Source: Acidobacteriota bacterium (GTDB lineage: Bacteria > Acidobacteriota > Blastocatellia > RBC074). Taken from it: a stretch of 64,000 bases of DNA. The stretch spans positions 124,001-188,000 of the forward strand of contig JACPYM010000088.1 of NCBI GenBank assembly GCA_016196035.1, given 5' to 3'. Both the position numbers and the translations under genes were made by a program. The notes under the pieces were generated by a model. That model worked only from the letters and a program-made list of their open reading frames with translations, did no database searches and was not told the origin of the DNA. Shown one piece after another: positions 17,189 through 27,022 of the stretch. Numbering within the stretch: the first letter of the stretch is position 1; every line of letters starts with the position of its first letter.

Positions 17189-18777
17189 CGGCCCTCCGTC
17201 GCGGCGCGAATGCGTTGCACAAAAGGCTCAATGATTTCCGGTGTGAAGGGCGCATAATTTTTCAGCACCAGCGGATCGCTGGAATTGAGCAAATCCTTTT
17301 CCATGGTCTCGGCCTCGCCGATGTAAATCGCCTTGGCCGCCAGCGGTTTGGTGCGCCCGGTCGCGCTGAGCTTTTGAATCACGCGCCAGATGTTGCCGAA
17401 CCATTCCTCATCGGCGGCGCCGTAATACAGCAACACCGCATCGCTGGATTGCAGCAGTTGTTTGTACCTTTCCGGCGGCTCCTGGCTTTGCAGCGGTAAT
17501 TTCACTTTGAAGGCTTTCTCAAGTTTGAGGTAGCTGAACAGCGGCCCGACCTGGGCGAAATCCTGCTCGTGGCAGAACAGGCAAACCGTGACGGGGTCGC
17601 CCGCCAGTTCGGCCCAAATGTCTTTGGGCGGCGGTTTGAGCTTTTTGTGAATCTCGGTTTTCAGGTCTTCGAGTTTGACTTGCAGGAACTCAGGCGAGGT
17701 GTTTTTGACCTGGGTGACGAAACGCTCTTGCTGACCGCCAGCTTTGAGCGTCAAGCCTGGCGGCAACCAGACCAGTTGCGTCAGCTTCTTGGCTTGGGCC
17801 AGTGCGGCGGCCAGATCGTATTGCACGTGCGGCATTGACCGTTCCTCCACATCCACATCCAAAATGCCGCCGTATTTCTCGCCCAGTAAATGCACCGCGA
17901 GTTGGGCCTGTTCCAGGTACTGCTGCACGGCGGTGTTGAATTCTTCCACGGCAGAGGGCAACGGCTGATCGGGCAGCACGCGAAACTTGAATTGCTGTAA
18001 CTCGCTCTTGATCAGCTTGTGGGCTTCGACTTGGTCTGGGGCTGGTTCGGCTAGATAAACGGCAGGCATCTCCGTGGTAATCGCCGCGCTGGCGCTGTTG
18101 GGCAATACGCTTGGGGGCGGCGGCGGCGCGGGCGCGGGCATTGGATTGGGCGTGGGCGCAAGAACGGGCACGGGCGCGGGTATCAGCGGAAGCGGCGGCG
18201 CAGGCGCAGGCAATGTGCCCGAACCGCGCAAGCGGCGGAACAGCAGATGCAGGTCTTCGCACAGGGCATTGACCTTGTCCACGAAATCCGGAATGTCCTT
18301 TGTCTTGAGTTCCGGCTGCAAGTCAATATGCCTGCCGCTGCGTTCTTCCTCGTAGTAAAACCGGTGTTCGAGCACATCCTTGATGCTGGCGAGCAAGGCC
18401 TGTCCATCCAGTTGAAAGCTGCCCCCTTCAATCGAAGTCTTGACGGCTTTGAGCAAACGTCCCCCGCCCGTGCGTTTTTGAAATTCGCGCAGTTCCCACA
18501 GGCACCACTCGGCTTTGATATAACGCGGCGAGATGACGGCGAGCATCACGGCGCTCTGTTCCAGCGCCCCGGCCAGTTGCTCAGAAAAGGTCTCGAACCC
18601 ATTGAGTTGCGGATCGCGAAAGATCGTGATCTCCGCGCCCAGTTTGACGCGCAAGGTTTTGCGCAACAGGTCTTCAAAAAAATCCACCCAGCCAGGCACG
18701 CCCTTGATCAGCGGATCGTTGTCAATGTGTGCGTAGCTGACGAAAATGTCGTGCTCATAGCCCGGTATGTAACCCAT
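17185..18777 (-). CDS. TIR-domain protein with two further TIR-like modules
   Basis: A protein of 530 residues. Residues 8-165 form a TIR domain: HDIFVSYAHID at the start and SPRYIKAEWCLWEL, where Glu 95 sits at the position of the catalytic NADase Glu of TIR enzymes. A Pro/Ala-rich linker spans about 198-240. Residues about 248-360 (VYLAEPAPDQ ... VHLLGEKYGG ... LVWLPPGL) resemble the TIR-like/DUF4062 fold. Residues about 395-500 may be a third such module (VCLFCHEQD ... SDAVLLYYG). It is the first gene of the pair with the nSTAND ATPase. ATGGAGG lies before the ATG. TIR proteins next to STAND ATPases are typical of abortive-infection modules, but a signalling role is also possible. Confidence 0.85.
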   Translation of the reverse strand: MGYIPGYEHDIFVSYAHIDNDPLIKGVPGWVDFFEDLLRKTLRVKLGAEITIFRDPQLNGFETFSEQLAGALEQSAVMLAVISPRYIKAEWCLWELREFQKRTGGGRLLKAVKTSIEGGSFQLDGQALLASIKDVLEHRFYYEEERSGRHIDLQPELKTKDIPDFVDKVNALCEDLHLLFRRLRGSGTLPAPAPPLPLIPAPVPVLAPTPNPMPAPAPPPPPSVLPNSASAAITTEMPAVYLAEPAPDQVEAHKLIKSELQQFKFRVLPDQPLPSAVEEFNTAVQQYLEQAQLAVHLLGEKYGGILDVDVEERSMPHVQYDLAAALAQAKKLTQLVWLPPGLTLKAGGQQERFVTQVKNTSPEFLQVKLEDLKTEIHKKLKPPPKDIWAELAGDPVTVCLFCHEQDFAQVGPLFSYLKLEKAFKVKLPLQSQEPPERYKQLLQSSDAVLLYYGAADEEWFGNIWRVIQKLSATGRTKPLAAKAIYIGEAETMEKDLLNSSDPLVLKNYAPFTPEIIEPFVQRIRAATEGR

Positions 18778-18952
18778 CGCAAACCTCCATGCGGATGCGG
18801 GAAAGCAAATTGCCTGCGGAAGAAAAGGAAAGCTGACAGCCCCTGTTTAACAGACGCGTGAACCGCGCGATTGGGACGCACTCTTATAAACCATTGGCTG
18901 GGAAAATTGAATGATGGCGGGCTGAAATTTGATCAATGCCCCTGTGACCTGG

Positions 18953-19813
18953 CTATGACTTGATAGTTGAATCAGGCGGGCCAAGCTCTTCGGTGCGATA
19001 GCCCTGCGGATAGCTGGGATGCGGCAGCGCACTGCGCAACAGCGCTTGCCGCCGTTCGGGCAACCAGCGCACGACACGCGCCCGCATGCGCAATGTACCT
19101 TCGACCAGCGCGCGCATCCCCCGCGCTGGTTGGGGAAAATCGAACGCGGCGCATAACCGCTCATCCATCAACGCATACACAAACGGTTCGCCCAACGGCC
19201 AGAGCGGTTTGGGCAACAGCCACGACAAAAACAAATCGCGCGTCGCGGCGGCAGTGCGACGGCTGGCATCGGAATAACGAAAGCGCGTCTGTTCGTATTC
19301 CACATTGAATTGCTCATACTCGGCCAGACTCGGCGGAATGTCTTGAATGTTCATGCGCCTGCCCACTTCGCGCCAGAAGTAATACAGCGCTTGCCGCTCC
19401 TGCTCGACCATGCGCCGCCAGCCGAAGCGGTCAAGCCAGCGGATCGGTTCGAGAATGAAGGTCGAGAGCACATAGCGGAAATCGTCGTTGGCGATTTTGA
19501 AGCGTCCGTGCAAAGCATTCATTCGCGCCAACGCCGCGCGCCCGCGTTCGCTGTCATAACCGTACTCGTAAATCTGGCTCATGATCAGATCGGTGTCGTC
19601 ATAACGTTTCTGCGCGCGCTCTTTGAACTCGCCCGTGCGGTCGAGCAGCGAACCGATGCTGGGCACGGCGAAGGTGCGGAAGAGGGCGAATTCGAGCGCG
19701 CGCACCATATCAAAGGGGAATTCGTGCGCGGCGCACAGAAACATAATGCGCTGGTGCTCGCGTTCGGGATCAAGTTGCAGAATTTCCGCTAAGGCCTGGT
19801 GTCGCTGTTTCAT
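18953..19813 (-). CDS. MpaB-type oxygenase (DUF2236 family)
   Basis: A protein of 286 residues, rich in Arg, Trp and Tyr. The DUF2236/MpaB pattern is visible: ALEFALFRTFAVPSIGSLLDRTGEF near the N-terminus, RYDDTDLIMSQIYEYG with conserved charged residues, and PEPIRWLDRFGWR-like central sequence. Family members include the haem-dependent latex-clearing and MpaB oxygenases; the substrate here is unknown. GGGAG precedes the ATG. It lies 175 bases upstream of the TIR gene on the same strand, so it could be co-transcribed, but no functional link is evident. Confidence 0.75.
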   Translation of the reverse strand: MKQRHQALAEILQLDPEREHQRIMFLCAAHEFPFDMVRALEFALFRTFAVPSIGSLLDRTGEFKERAQKRYDDTDLIMSQIYEYGYDSERGRAALARMNALHGRFKIANDDFRYVLSTFILEPIRWLDRFGWRRMVEQERQALYYFWREVGRRMNIQDIPPSLAEYEQFNVEYEQTRFRYSDASRRTAAATRDLFLSWLLPKPLWPLGEPFVYALMDERLCAAFDFPQPARGMRALVEGTLRMRARVVRWLPERRQALLRSALPHPSYPQGYRTEELGPPDSTIKS

Positions 19814-19950
19814 CTTTGGAGTCTCCCTTCAGGTTTGGACATTTGAGCCACTCACGAGTACGCGCCGATGCACGTACTCAGATTCATCTATAGCCTTCGG
19901 GTGCCTTGACCGACCTAGACCTCTTTGCTAGTATCCGCCGCGACTCCGGG

Positions 19951-19978
19951 CATTCTCAATTTCCAATTCTCAATTGAA
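19951..19978. repeat. Short heptamer array
   Basis: CATTCTC, AATTTCC, AATTCTC, AATTGAA: four units of 7 bases between the divergent MpaB and RDD genes. The end can fold back weakly (TTCTCAATTGAATT). Confidence 0.5.
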
Positions 19979-20087
19979 TTAACTTCTGCGGATCATTCCA
20001 GACGCGCTTGCAGGTGTGTGGCATGGTGTATGTATATGGGCATAGGTGTCGTGGTCTCTCCGCCCCAACTGAGGATGACCTTCCAGC

Positions 20088-21428
20088 ATGAAGTGTGAAA
20101 AGTGTGCCTGTGAATTGCCCGGCAGTCGTGTGACCTGCCTGCAATGCGGCTTTAACAATGCGGCCCAGCGCGCCGATAGATGGAAAGCGCAACGCCAAGC
20201 TGCCCAACCAAACGAACAACCGCTGGCCGAACAAGTGACGGCAAAGGTGGCGTCAAAAACCTTGGCCGAGACTGCGCCGCCAACTTCGCCCGCGCCCAGG
20301 TCAACGGCGAGCGCCGCCGCCGCCCGCGTGCGCGCGCGCTATGCGTCAGAAGCCAAGCTGTTGCAATTCCCCGTGACGGCCAAGCCCGAAGCGGAAGCGC
20401 CCAAAGCAACGGCGTCCAGCGAACCGGCCTGGCGTGAATTGGCGCGCGCCAAGGTGCGCGAACACCAGCAACGCCGCAACGGCGACGGCGACGACAACAC
20501 CCCGCCAACGCCTGTGTCTGATGACCCGACTTCGCAACTGATCGTCGAATCGGCGCTCAAACGCATTCGCCGTACTCAGGCGCCGCCCGTTGTACGCGCG
20601 CTGCCGCGCATCACGCGCCACAGCGGTGGACAGGCCGTGGCCCGCGCGCTGCAATATGACGAACAGCCGGTTGAAGAAGCGCCGCCGGCTACGCCCGTAA
20701 CCGCGCCTGAAGCGCCCCAGCCGGAACCAGCGCCAGCACCAGCGCTCCGTGCGGTGGCCGCCGGCCCCCGCGTCGCCCCGCAACCCATGAGTCAAGTGGC
20801 GCTGGCGTCCTTGCGCGCGCGTCTGGACACCGTTGTCCCCAACAACACCGCTCTCAGCGGCGTGGCGGAGAACGCCACCGCCCCAATGACTGACGAAGCG
20901 CAGGTGATGCCAGCACCAACGCCGGAACAGCCGGTGACGCCCGCCGAAGCCGCCTTTGAACAACAGGCGGAGTTGCGCGCGCAGACGAGCAAGAAAAGCA
21001 ACGTCTGGATTGGGAAACCGGCGCCCATTTGGTTGCGCGCCTTGGCGGGCGCGGTGGATTTGGAAGCTGCGGCGCTGGCCTATCTGCCCTTTTTCGGCGC
21101 TTACACGTCGCTCGATGGCCCGCCGGGCTGGTCGGATTTCTACCTGATGGCCAGCATCCTGGCCGTCGTGCTTTATCTGTACCAACTCATCACCTACAGC
21201 TTTAATGGCCGCACCTTTGGGATGGCCTTGTGCGGCTTGCGCTGCGTGGACATGACGGACGCCAGCACGCCGGTTCCCTTCAACCGGCGGCTCTGGCAAG
21301 CGCTGGGCGGCACCATTGCGCTACTCTGTCCACCGCTCAATTACATCGTCACCCGGCTCACCGAGCATCAACGCGGCCTGGCTGATGCGCTGGGCCAAAC
21401 GATCACGTTGCGGCGCGCGGAAGATTGA
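20088..21428 (+). CDS. Zinc-ribbon RDD-family membrane protein
   Basis: A protein of 446 residues. The N-terminus is a zinc ribbon with Cys 3, 6, 17 and 20 (CEKC and CLQC). A long Ala/Pro/Glu-rich, probably disordered stretch spans about 25-300. Residues 305-446 form an RDD domain: two to three membrane helices, the RALAGAVDLEA segment, and the GMALCGLRCVD and GLADALG motifs. RDD proteins are multi-pass membrane proteins; a few have been linked to ion transport. It is followed by a strong hairpin and then rqcH on the same strand. Confidence 0.8.
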   Translation: MKCEKCACELPGSRVTCLQCGFNNAAQRADRWKAQRQAAQPNEQPLAEQVTAKVASKTLAETAPPTSPAPRSTASAAAARVRARYASEAKLLQFPVTAKPEAEAPKATASSEPAWRELARAKVREHQQRRNGDGDDNTPPTPVSDDPTSQLIVESALKRIRRTQAPPVVRALPRITRHSGGQAVARALQYDEQPVEEAPPATPVTAPEAPQPEPAPAPALRAVAAGPRVAPQPMSQVALASLRARLDTVVPNNTALSGVAENATAPMTDEAQVMPAPTPEQPVTPAEAAFEQQAELRAQTSKKSNVWIGKPAPIWLRALAGAVDLEAAALAYLPFFGAYTSLDGPPGWSDFYLMASILAVVLYLYQLITYSFNGRTFGMALCGLRCVDMTDASTPVPFNRRLWQALGGTIALLCPPLNYIVTRLTEHQRGLADALGQTITLRRAED

Positions 21429-21453
21429 GACTGCCAAACCAAGACATAACCAA

Positions 21454-21530
21454 GAAGCAACGAAGAGCACGAAGCGATTCTGAAGAGGCTGCTTAGCTCC
21501 TTTAATTTCCTTCGTGCTCTTCGTTGCTTC
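21454..21530. terminator. Perfect 21-bp inverted repeat after the RDD gene
   Basis: The arms 21454-21474 and 21510-21530 are perfect reverse complements (GAAGCAACGAAGAGCACGAAG). They consist of heptamer-like units, and a T-rich run (GGTTTCGGTTTTTCGTTTT) follows. It sits between two same-strand genes and should act as a terminator for the RDD gene. Confidence 0.75.
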
Positions 21531-21578
21531 GTGGTTTCGGTTTTTCGTTTTGACCGATTGCGATTAGATTGATGCGCG

Positions 21579-23330
21579 ATGGACAATTTCCTCTTGCACG
21601 CGCTCACCAACGAATTGAACACGACGCTCAACGGGCTGCGGTTGGCTCGGCTTTATCAACTTGGCGCGACCGATCTGGCGTTTGATTTCAAGCTGCGCGA
21701 CGGGCGCTTGTTGTATCTCTCGACCGATCCGCAGCGGCTGGCGTTGTATTTGACCGCGCGTTCAGCCCGCCAGTTTGATCTCGCAGCGCGCAATGACACG
21801 GCCTTCCCCGCCCTGGTCAAAAAGTATCTCGGCGGCGCGCAATTGCTTGGCGTGGAAAAACTTGGCTATGACCGCGTGGTGACCTTTCATTTCGCGGCGG
21901 AGGACGAGGCGGGACAGCCCGTGTCGCGCGCGTTGGTCTGTGCGTTGATCGGGCGCGCCGCCAATGTTTTCCTGCTGGAAGGCACGCGCCTCATCGCCAC
22001 CTTGCGCGAAGTCACCGCGCTGCCTGACAGCTATCGCGACCCCGCGCCGCCGCCCGACAAACTCGATCCGTTTTCGGTCACGCCGGAAGCCTTGACCAAG
22101 CTCATCAGCGAATCCCCAGGCGGATTGGCCGCCGCCGCGCAACAACACCTGCTCGGTTTCACCACGCTTTATGCTGCTGAATTGGCACAACGCGCGGCGC
22201 AGACGGACGCGCACACGGCGCTGACCGAATTACTAACCGCGTTGTTTGAACAGCCACCGCAGCCTGTACTTTACGCCTCGGCTCCGCTCGCAGAATTGCA
22301 GCGCGATTTGGGGCGACCCGGTGTCTCATTGACGTTGTCGCCTATTGCACTCACGCATCTGACCGCACTCGCGCCCCCCTTCCCCACCGTCAACCAAGCG
22401 GCGGATGCCTGCTTCACCTTGCTGGATGAGCGGCGCGGCTTTCAATCGTTGCGGCAACAATTGCATTCGCAACTCACCACGAAGCTGAAAAAACAACGCG
22501 CCTTGCTCGTCAATCTGACGCGCGAACGCGACGGCTTCAGCCGTGGCGAAACGCATCAACGCTACGGCGAATTGCTGCTCGCCAATTTGCAACATGCGCA
22601 AAAAACCGCGACTGGCTTCGTCGTGACAGACTTTTACGATGCTGATATGCCGCAGATCACGATCCCGACCGCCGCCAAACCAACCGCGCAGGAAGCCGCC
22701 GAGCATTACTTCAAACTCGCCCGCAAAGCGCGTCACGGAATGCAGAGCCTCACCCAGCGCTTGCCCCAAGTCGAGGCCGACATCGCCAAACTCGAACAGC
22801 AACTCGCGCAACTCGACAGCCTGACGCAACGCGCCGAACTGGCCGCCTTCGCCCAAGCCTGCGGATTGCGTCCGTTGCCCAACCTGGAACCGCGCGCCAA
22901 ACCCAAGCCGCAAGCCAAACTAGCCAAGTCGGGCCAAGCCCAGCCGGAAAAGATCGCGGGAATGCGGCAATATCGTTCGAGCGACGGCTATGAAATCCTG
23001 GTGGGCCGCACCGACCGCGACAACGACACGCTGACCTTTCGCGTGGCGAAATCGTTTGACCTCTGGTTTCACGTCGCCGATTACCCCGGCTCGCACGTGC
23101 TGTTGCGCAATCCGCGACGCCAACCCGTGCCGCCGCGCACCATCACCGAAGCCGCCCAACTCGCCGCGCAATTCAGCCACGCGCGCTTGGACTCGCGTGT
23201 CGCGGTCAATTATTGCGAACGCAAATTCGTCACGAAACAGAAAGGCTTTGCGCCAGGCCAAGTGCGGCTCTCGGCGTTCAAGACCGTGCTGGTTAAACCG
23301 CGTGAGGCGGGCGAACGCATACTCAGTTGA
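21579..23330 (+). CDS. rqcH: RqcH/NFACT-family ribosome quality control protein
   Basis: A protein of 583 residues. The NFACT-N domain opens with MDNFLLHALTNELN, followed by helix-hairpin-helix and coiled-coil regions (about 280-440), and the NFACT-R domain with the diagnostic DLWFHVADYPGSHVLLRN (about 490-510). RqcH binds stalled 50S subunits and recruits tRNA-Ala to add C-terminal Ala tails. Older annotation names it fibronectin-binding protein. The ATG has only a weak ribosome site. It is a single-gene unit, followed by a convergent ADOP gene. Confidence 0.9.
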   Translation: MDNFLLHALTNELNTTLNGLRLARLYQLGATDLAFDFKLRDGRLLYLSTDPQRLALYLTARSARQFDLAARNDTAFPALVKKYLGGAQLLGVEKLGYDRVVTFHFAAEDEAGQPVSRALVCALIGRAANVFLLEGTRLIATLREVTALPDSYRDPAPPPDKLDPFSVTPEALTKLISESPGGLAAAAQQHLLGFTTLYAAELAQRAAQTDAHTALTELLTALFEQPPQPVLYASAPLAELQRDLGRPGVSLTLSPIALTHLTALAPPFPTVNQAADACFTLLDERRGFQSLRQQLHSQLTTKLKKQRALLVNLTRERDGFSRGETHQRYGELLLANLQHAQKTATGFVVTDFYDADMPQITIPTAAKPTAQEAAEHYFKLARKARHGMQSLTQRLPQVEADIAKLEQQLAQLDSLTQRAELAAFAQACGLRPLPNLEPRAKPKPQAKLAKSGQAQPEKIAGMRQYRSSDGYEILVGRTDRDNDTLTFRVAKSFDLWFHVADYPGSHVLLRNPRRQPVPPRTITEAAQLAAQFSHARLDSRVAVNYCERKFVTKQKGFAPGQVRLSAFKTVLVKPREAGERILS

Positions 23331-23388
23331 GTGCCCCAGCCATTCCAGACTGCGGCCAGGCTGCGGGAATGCACGGCATGAAATGAGC

Positions 23389-26118
23389 TTACTCACAACG
23401 CAGGGCAATCAGTGGGTCTACTTTGGCCGCGCGGCGGGCGGGCAGGTAACACGCCAGCAAGGCTATTGCCAGTAACAGAACAGCAATCACGGCAAACGTC
23501 GCCGGATCGGTGGCGGGCACGCCGAAAAGGAACGCCGCCATCAGCCGCGCCATTGCCAGCGCCGCGCCGATGCCAATGACAATGCCCAGTAACGCCAGCC
23601 GGAAACCCTGTTTCAGCAGCAGTGTCAGCACCTGTGCTTGACTGGCTCCCAACGCCATGCGAAGGCCGATTTCATTGGTGCGTTGCGTGACCGTATACGC
23701 CATCACACCGTAAATGCCGAGTGCGACCAGCAGCAGGGTGAAGCCAGCAAAACACCCCAGCAGCAGCAAGTAAAAGCGCGGTTCGGCCAGCGCATCACTC
23801 ACCAGGTCTTCAACCAAATTGAGCCTGTAAATCGGCTGATCTTTGTCGAGCGCCCAGATGGCGCTTTTTACCGAGGCAAGCAAAGCGCTGGCCTCCGTCG
23901 TCGTGCGCATGATCAGCGTGCGTTGCGAAGACGGGCGCGTTCGCTGACTCCAGGGATAGTAGACCTCCATCTCGCTGAACCCATCGCCAGGTTTGCCTAG
24001 ATTGACGTCGCCAGCGACACCGACAATGGTCAGCCAAGGCCGCGCTTTGCCAAACCGTATGCGTTGGCCAACCGGATTCGCAATCCCCCAATAACGTCGC
24101 GCCATTTTTTCGTTGATGATCATTGCGGGCGGCGCCTTGACGCCGTCTTCGGCGCCAAACGCCCGGCCTTGTAAGAGCGGGATGCGCAGCGTCTGGAAGT
24201 AGGCAGGATCAATAAAGCTGAACGGCAAGACCATTTTTGCATCGGCGGGTTCGGGCGGATGGCCTTCGATTTCGATTTCGAGATTAAAGCTGATCCCGCC
24301 CCCTTGTGGCGGCACGCCCATCGCGGCGGTCGCCGATTCGACGCCTGGGACAGCAGCTAAATTGGATTTGAGGCGGCTGAAGAAATCTTCCTCTTGTTCC
24401 AAGGTCGAGTAACGTTGCGACGGCACCGAGAGCGTGGCGGCGATCAGGTTTTTCGGCTCATATCCCGGCGGCACGCCGCTCAAATGCAAGAAGCTGCGCA
24501 TCATCAAACCCGCGCCAATCAGCAGCACGAGCGACAAGGCGACCTCCAGCACGACCAAGGCGTGGCGCAAGCGGTTTTGCGCACGATCCGCCGTGGCCCT
24601 GCCCGTCACGCCTTTGAGCGCATTATGCAGATCAGGACGCGACGCCTTGAACGCCGGTAACAAGCCGCAGACAAAACCAGTCAGCACTGTGAGGGCCAGC
24701 GTAAAAAGCAACACACGTCGTTCGAGACTGATTTCATTGACGCTGAGAAAGGTCAGTTCATCCGGTACCAGTTTCGCCAGCGCAGCCACACCCCACCGCG
24801 CCAGCGCTACGCCCAACGTTCCAGCCAGCAACGCCAGCAACAAACTTTCGGTCAGTAATTGCCGCATCAAACGTCCGCGCCCCGCGCCCAGTGCCAGGCG
24901 AATCGCAATTTCGCCCTGCCGCTGCGCCGCGCGCGCCAGCAACAAATTCGCCGCATTCGCGCACGCCAGCAACAAGACAAAACCGACTGCGCCCAGTAAA
25001 ACCAGCAGCGCCCGGCGCGGCCCCGGATTGACGCGGATCGAACCCAACTGCGACAGCCTCGTCTGCCAACCGCTGGGGTCGGGCCGCTCTGTGTCGAGGC
25101 GTGTGCCCAGTGCCGTAAGCGCCGCTTGTACTGTGGGCAGCGCTGTGTCGCCGCGCAACCGGGCGACCGTATTGAAGCGGCGCGGGCGTTTCTGTTCATC
25201 CGCCGCGGTTAGCGGCAACGGCACCCAGAGTTCGAATTTGCCATAGGGGAATTTGAACTTCGGCGGCATTACCCCGACCACAGTGTAGCGTTGATCATTC
25301 AGTGTCAGCGTTTTGCCGAGCGCATCCGGGGTGCCGCCCAAATGGCTTTTCCAGAATCCGTCGCCAACCAGCACAACGCGGTCATTGCCCGGTTCGGCAT
25401 CCTGCGCATTAAACGGTCGCCCCAATTTGGGCTGGACGCCTAGCATCGCAAACAATCCCGACGTGACGGCAGGCGCATTCACCGACTCAGGCTCTTTGCC
25501 GCCCGTGAGCGTGTAAGTGCGCGGTTCGTGCGCCTCGACTTGGACGAAGAGATTCGTCTGACTACGCCATTCCTGAAACGCCTCCCAGCGCAACCCCGGA
25601 TAGGAAAATCCGCTCTTCGCTTCCAGTTGCTGGATTTCCACCAACCGGTCAGGTTCCGCGAATGGCAACGGACGAAACAGCACCGCATCTACCACGCTAT
25701 ACACTGCCGTGTTCAGGCCGATGCCCAACGCCAGCGTCACCACGACCACCAGCGTGAAGCCCGGATTTTTGCCCAAGGTACGCGCCGCATAGCGCAGGTC
25801 TTGCCACAGGTCTGCGATCATATTTCTCCTCCGATTGGTTCCCAGCACGATAGGTTCAGGGTTTACTTGCCGCGCGGCGCGCCGCAATTCGCGCGCCAAC
25901 GTGGCGCTGCCACGCAACTGCACGCGGGTCAGCCGTGCGGCTTCGGCTGGCGTTGCGCCACTGGCGAGTAACTCCGCGTAAATTTCGTCGAGGTGTTGCG
26001 CGAGTTCTTCAACAATGGAGGACTCGCGCGTCGGTTCCAGCGTCAAACGCGCCAGCCGCCGTCTGATCTCAGGCTTCCATTCCGGCAATTCTTGTTCAGG
26101 CGTTTTTTGGTCAGGCAT
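23389..26118 (-). CDS. ADOP-type MacB/FtsX permease
   Basis: A membrane protein of 909 residues with a duplicated MacB/FtsX layout: a soluble N-terminal region (about 1-95), TM1 ([20 protein letters not shown]), a periplasmic MacB_PCD domain, FtsX core 1 (about 370-490, with [32 protein letters not shown]), a second periplasmic domain, and FtsX core 2 ending [13 protein letters not shown]. This is the acidobacterial duplicated orphan permease class; no ATPase gene is nearby. The ATG at 26118 overlaps the end of padR by eight bases, so regulator and permease are coupled. A longer frame to 26154 is unlikely. The substrate is unknown. Confidence 0.9.
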   Translation of the reverse strand: MPDQKTPEQELPEWKPEIRRRLARLTLEPTRESSIVEELAQHLDEIYAELLASGATPAEAARLTRVQLRGSATLARELRRAARQVNPEPIVLGTNRRRNMIADLWQDLRYAARTLGKNPGFTLVVVVTLALGIGLNTAVYSVVDAVLFRPLPFAEPDRLVEIQQLEAKSGFSYPGLRWEAFQEWRSQTNLFVQVEAHEPRTYTLTGGKEPESVNAPAVTSGLFAMLGVQPKLGRPFNAQDAEPGNDRVVLVGDGFWKSHLGGTPDALGKTLTLNDQRYTVVGVMPPKFKFPYGKFELWVPLPLTAADEQKRPRRFNTVARLRGDTALPTVQAALTALGTRLDTERPDPSGWQTRLSQLGSIRVNPGPRRALLVLLGAVGFVLLLACANAANLLLARAAQRQGEIAIRLALGAGRGRLMRQLLTESLLLALLAGTLGVALARWGVAALAKLVPDELTFLSVNEISLERRVLLFTLALTVLTGFVCGLLPAFKASRPDLHNALKGVTGRATADRAQNRLRHALVVLEVALSLVLLIGAGLMMRSFLHLSGVPPGYEPKNLIAATLSVPSQRYSTLEQEEDFFSRLKSNLAAVPGVESATAAMGVPPQGGGISFNLEIEIEGHPPEPADAKMVLPFSFIDPAYFQTLRIPLLQGRAFGAEDGVKAPPAMIINEKMARRYWGIANPVGQRIRFGKARPWLTIVGVAGDVNLGKPGDGFSEMEVYYPWSQRTRPSSQRTLIMRTTTEASALLASVKSAIWALDKDQPIYRLNLVEDLVSDALAEPRFYLLLLGCFAGFTLLLVALGIYGVMAYTVTQRTNEIGLRMALGASQAQVLTLLLKQGFRLALLGIVIGIGAALAMARLMAAFLFGVPATDPATFAVIAVLLLAIALLACYLPARRAAKVDPLIALRCE

Positions 26119-26464
26119 TTTCCGGCCTTGTGATTTGGTTGATCGCCGCGACAAAGGATTCCCAGATGCTGCGTTGCGCCTTGAGCACCTGCTTGCCTTC
26201 TTTGGTCAGCTTGTAACAGCGCCGCCGTTTCTGGCCGGCCTTTTCGACCCACTGGCCGACGATCCAGCCGCGTTTTTCCAAGCGGTATAGCAAGGGGTAG
26301 AGCGAGGCGACGTTGAATTTCAGCATCCCGTCCGAACGCGCTTCGATCAGCTTGCTGATTTCGTAACCGTGGCGCGCGCGCGCTTCCAAGAGCGAGAGGA
26401 TGAGCAATTCGGCGCTGCCCTTCTTCAACTCGCGGTCGAGCATAGGTGAATTTTTATATGTCAT
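26111..26464 (-). CDS. PadR-family regulator paired with ADOP
   Basis: A winged-helix protein of 117 residues with the PadR core: [24 protein letters not shown], the recognition region [15 protein letters not shown] and a C-terminal helix for dimerisation. It matches the acidobacterial PadR group that sits before ADOP genes. It is probably a repressor of its own operon; a palindrome covers its start codon (26456-26474). Confidence 0.9.
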   Translation of the reverse strand: MTYKNSPMLDRELKKGSAELLILSLLEARARHGYEISKLIEARSDGMLKFNVASLYPLLYRLEKRGWIVGQWVEKAGQKRRRCYKLTKEGKQVLKAQRSIWESFVAAINQITRPENA

Positions 26465-26474
26465 AGCTACATAT
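26456..26474. promoter_or_regulatory. Candidate PadR operator over the padR start codon
   Basis: ATATGT (26456-26461), a 7-base spacer and ACATAT (26469-26474) form a perfect inverted repeat. PadR-type regulators such as LmrR bind ATGT-N8-ACAT-like sites; here the spacing between ATGT and ACAT is seven. The padR start codon lies inside the spacer, so binding would block initiation and support autoregulation. Confidence 0.5.
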
Positions 26475-27022
26475 TATTTAGCCGAATAATCGAGGTCAAA
26501 CCAGATCGTGACCAAACACTGCGAGCGGGGTGAAGAATTTTGGCTTTACTGGTTTGGCTGCAAAAAAGTTTGAAACGAACCGGCTTTCTGGAGGATTGAA
26601 GGTGAAATCGGCTGGTCTGGCAGAGGGTGAACACGATTTTGACCAAGCGGCACTTGGCGCTCGATCAAGTTGAGCAGCAGCGGTAACGCAGCCGGCTGTG
26701 GCGCGCAGGGTCTATTCATTCTTGCGACAAGCAGTCCACCCGGCCGTCCGACAAGCTGCCAGCTTGTCGCGGGCGTGGCAGTCAGCCCACTGGTTCGCCC
26801 GCCGAGACTTCGACAAGCTGGCAGCTTGTCGAACACTTTCCGAGCATGAAGAAACCCGGCTGTTGTGCGCCACCATTGTGAGGCCGCCGCAGGGTGCGTT
26901 AAGCTGCGCGTTGTCTAGGCTACACAACTTGCGCACCGCTGCGGCGATTGCCGGTTAGTGTTGTCGCATCGGCTCCGTCGCTAATCCAAATAGTGCCGGA
27001 GCCTTTGTTTCAAGCCGAGTCA
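26475..27022. other. Gene-free stretch with a REP pair
   Basis: About 550 bases between padR and the convergent end of the M56 gene region. It should hold the padR promoter (AT-rich AATAATATGTAGC on the - strand). The only structured part is the palindrome pair at 26749-26831. No credible frame is present. Confidence 0.6.
26749..26831. repeat. REP pair with CAAGCTGCCAGCTTG cores
   Basis: CGACAAGCTGCCAGCTTGTCG (26749-26769) and its GG-centred variant (26811-26831) are 21-base near-perfect palindromes separated by 41 bases. The centre CTGCCAG is shared with the unrelated-stem pair at 3862-3948. Confidence 0.8.
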
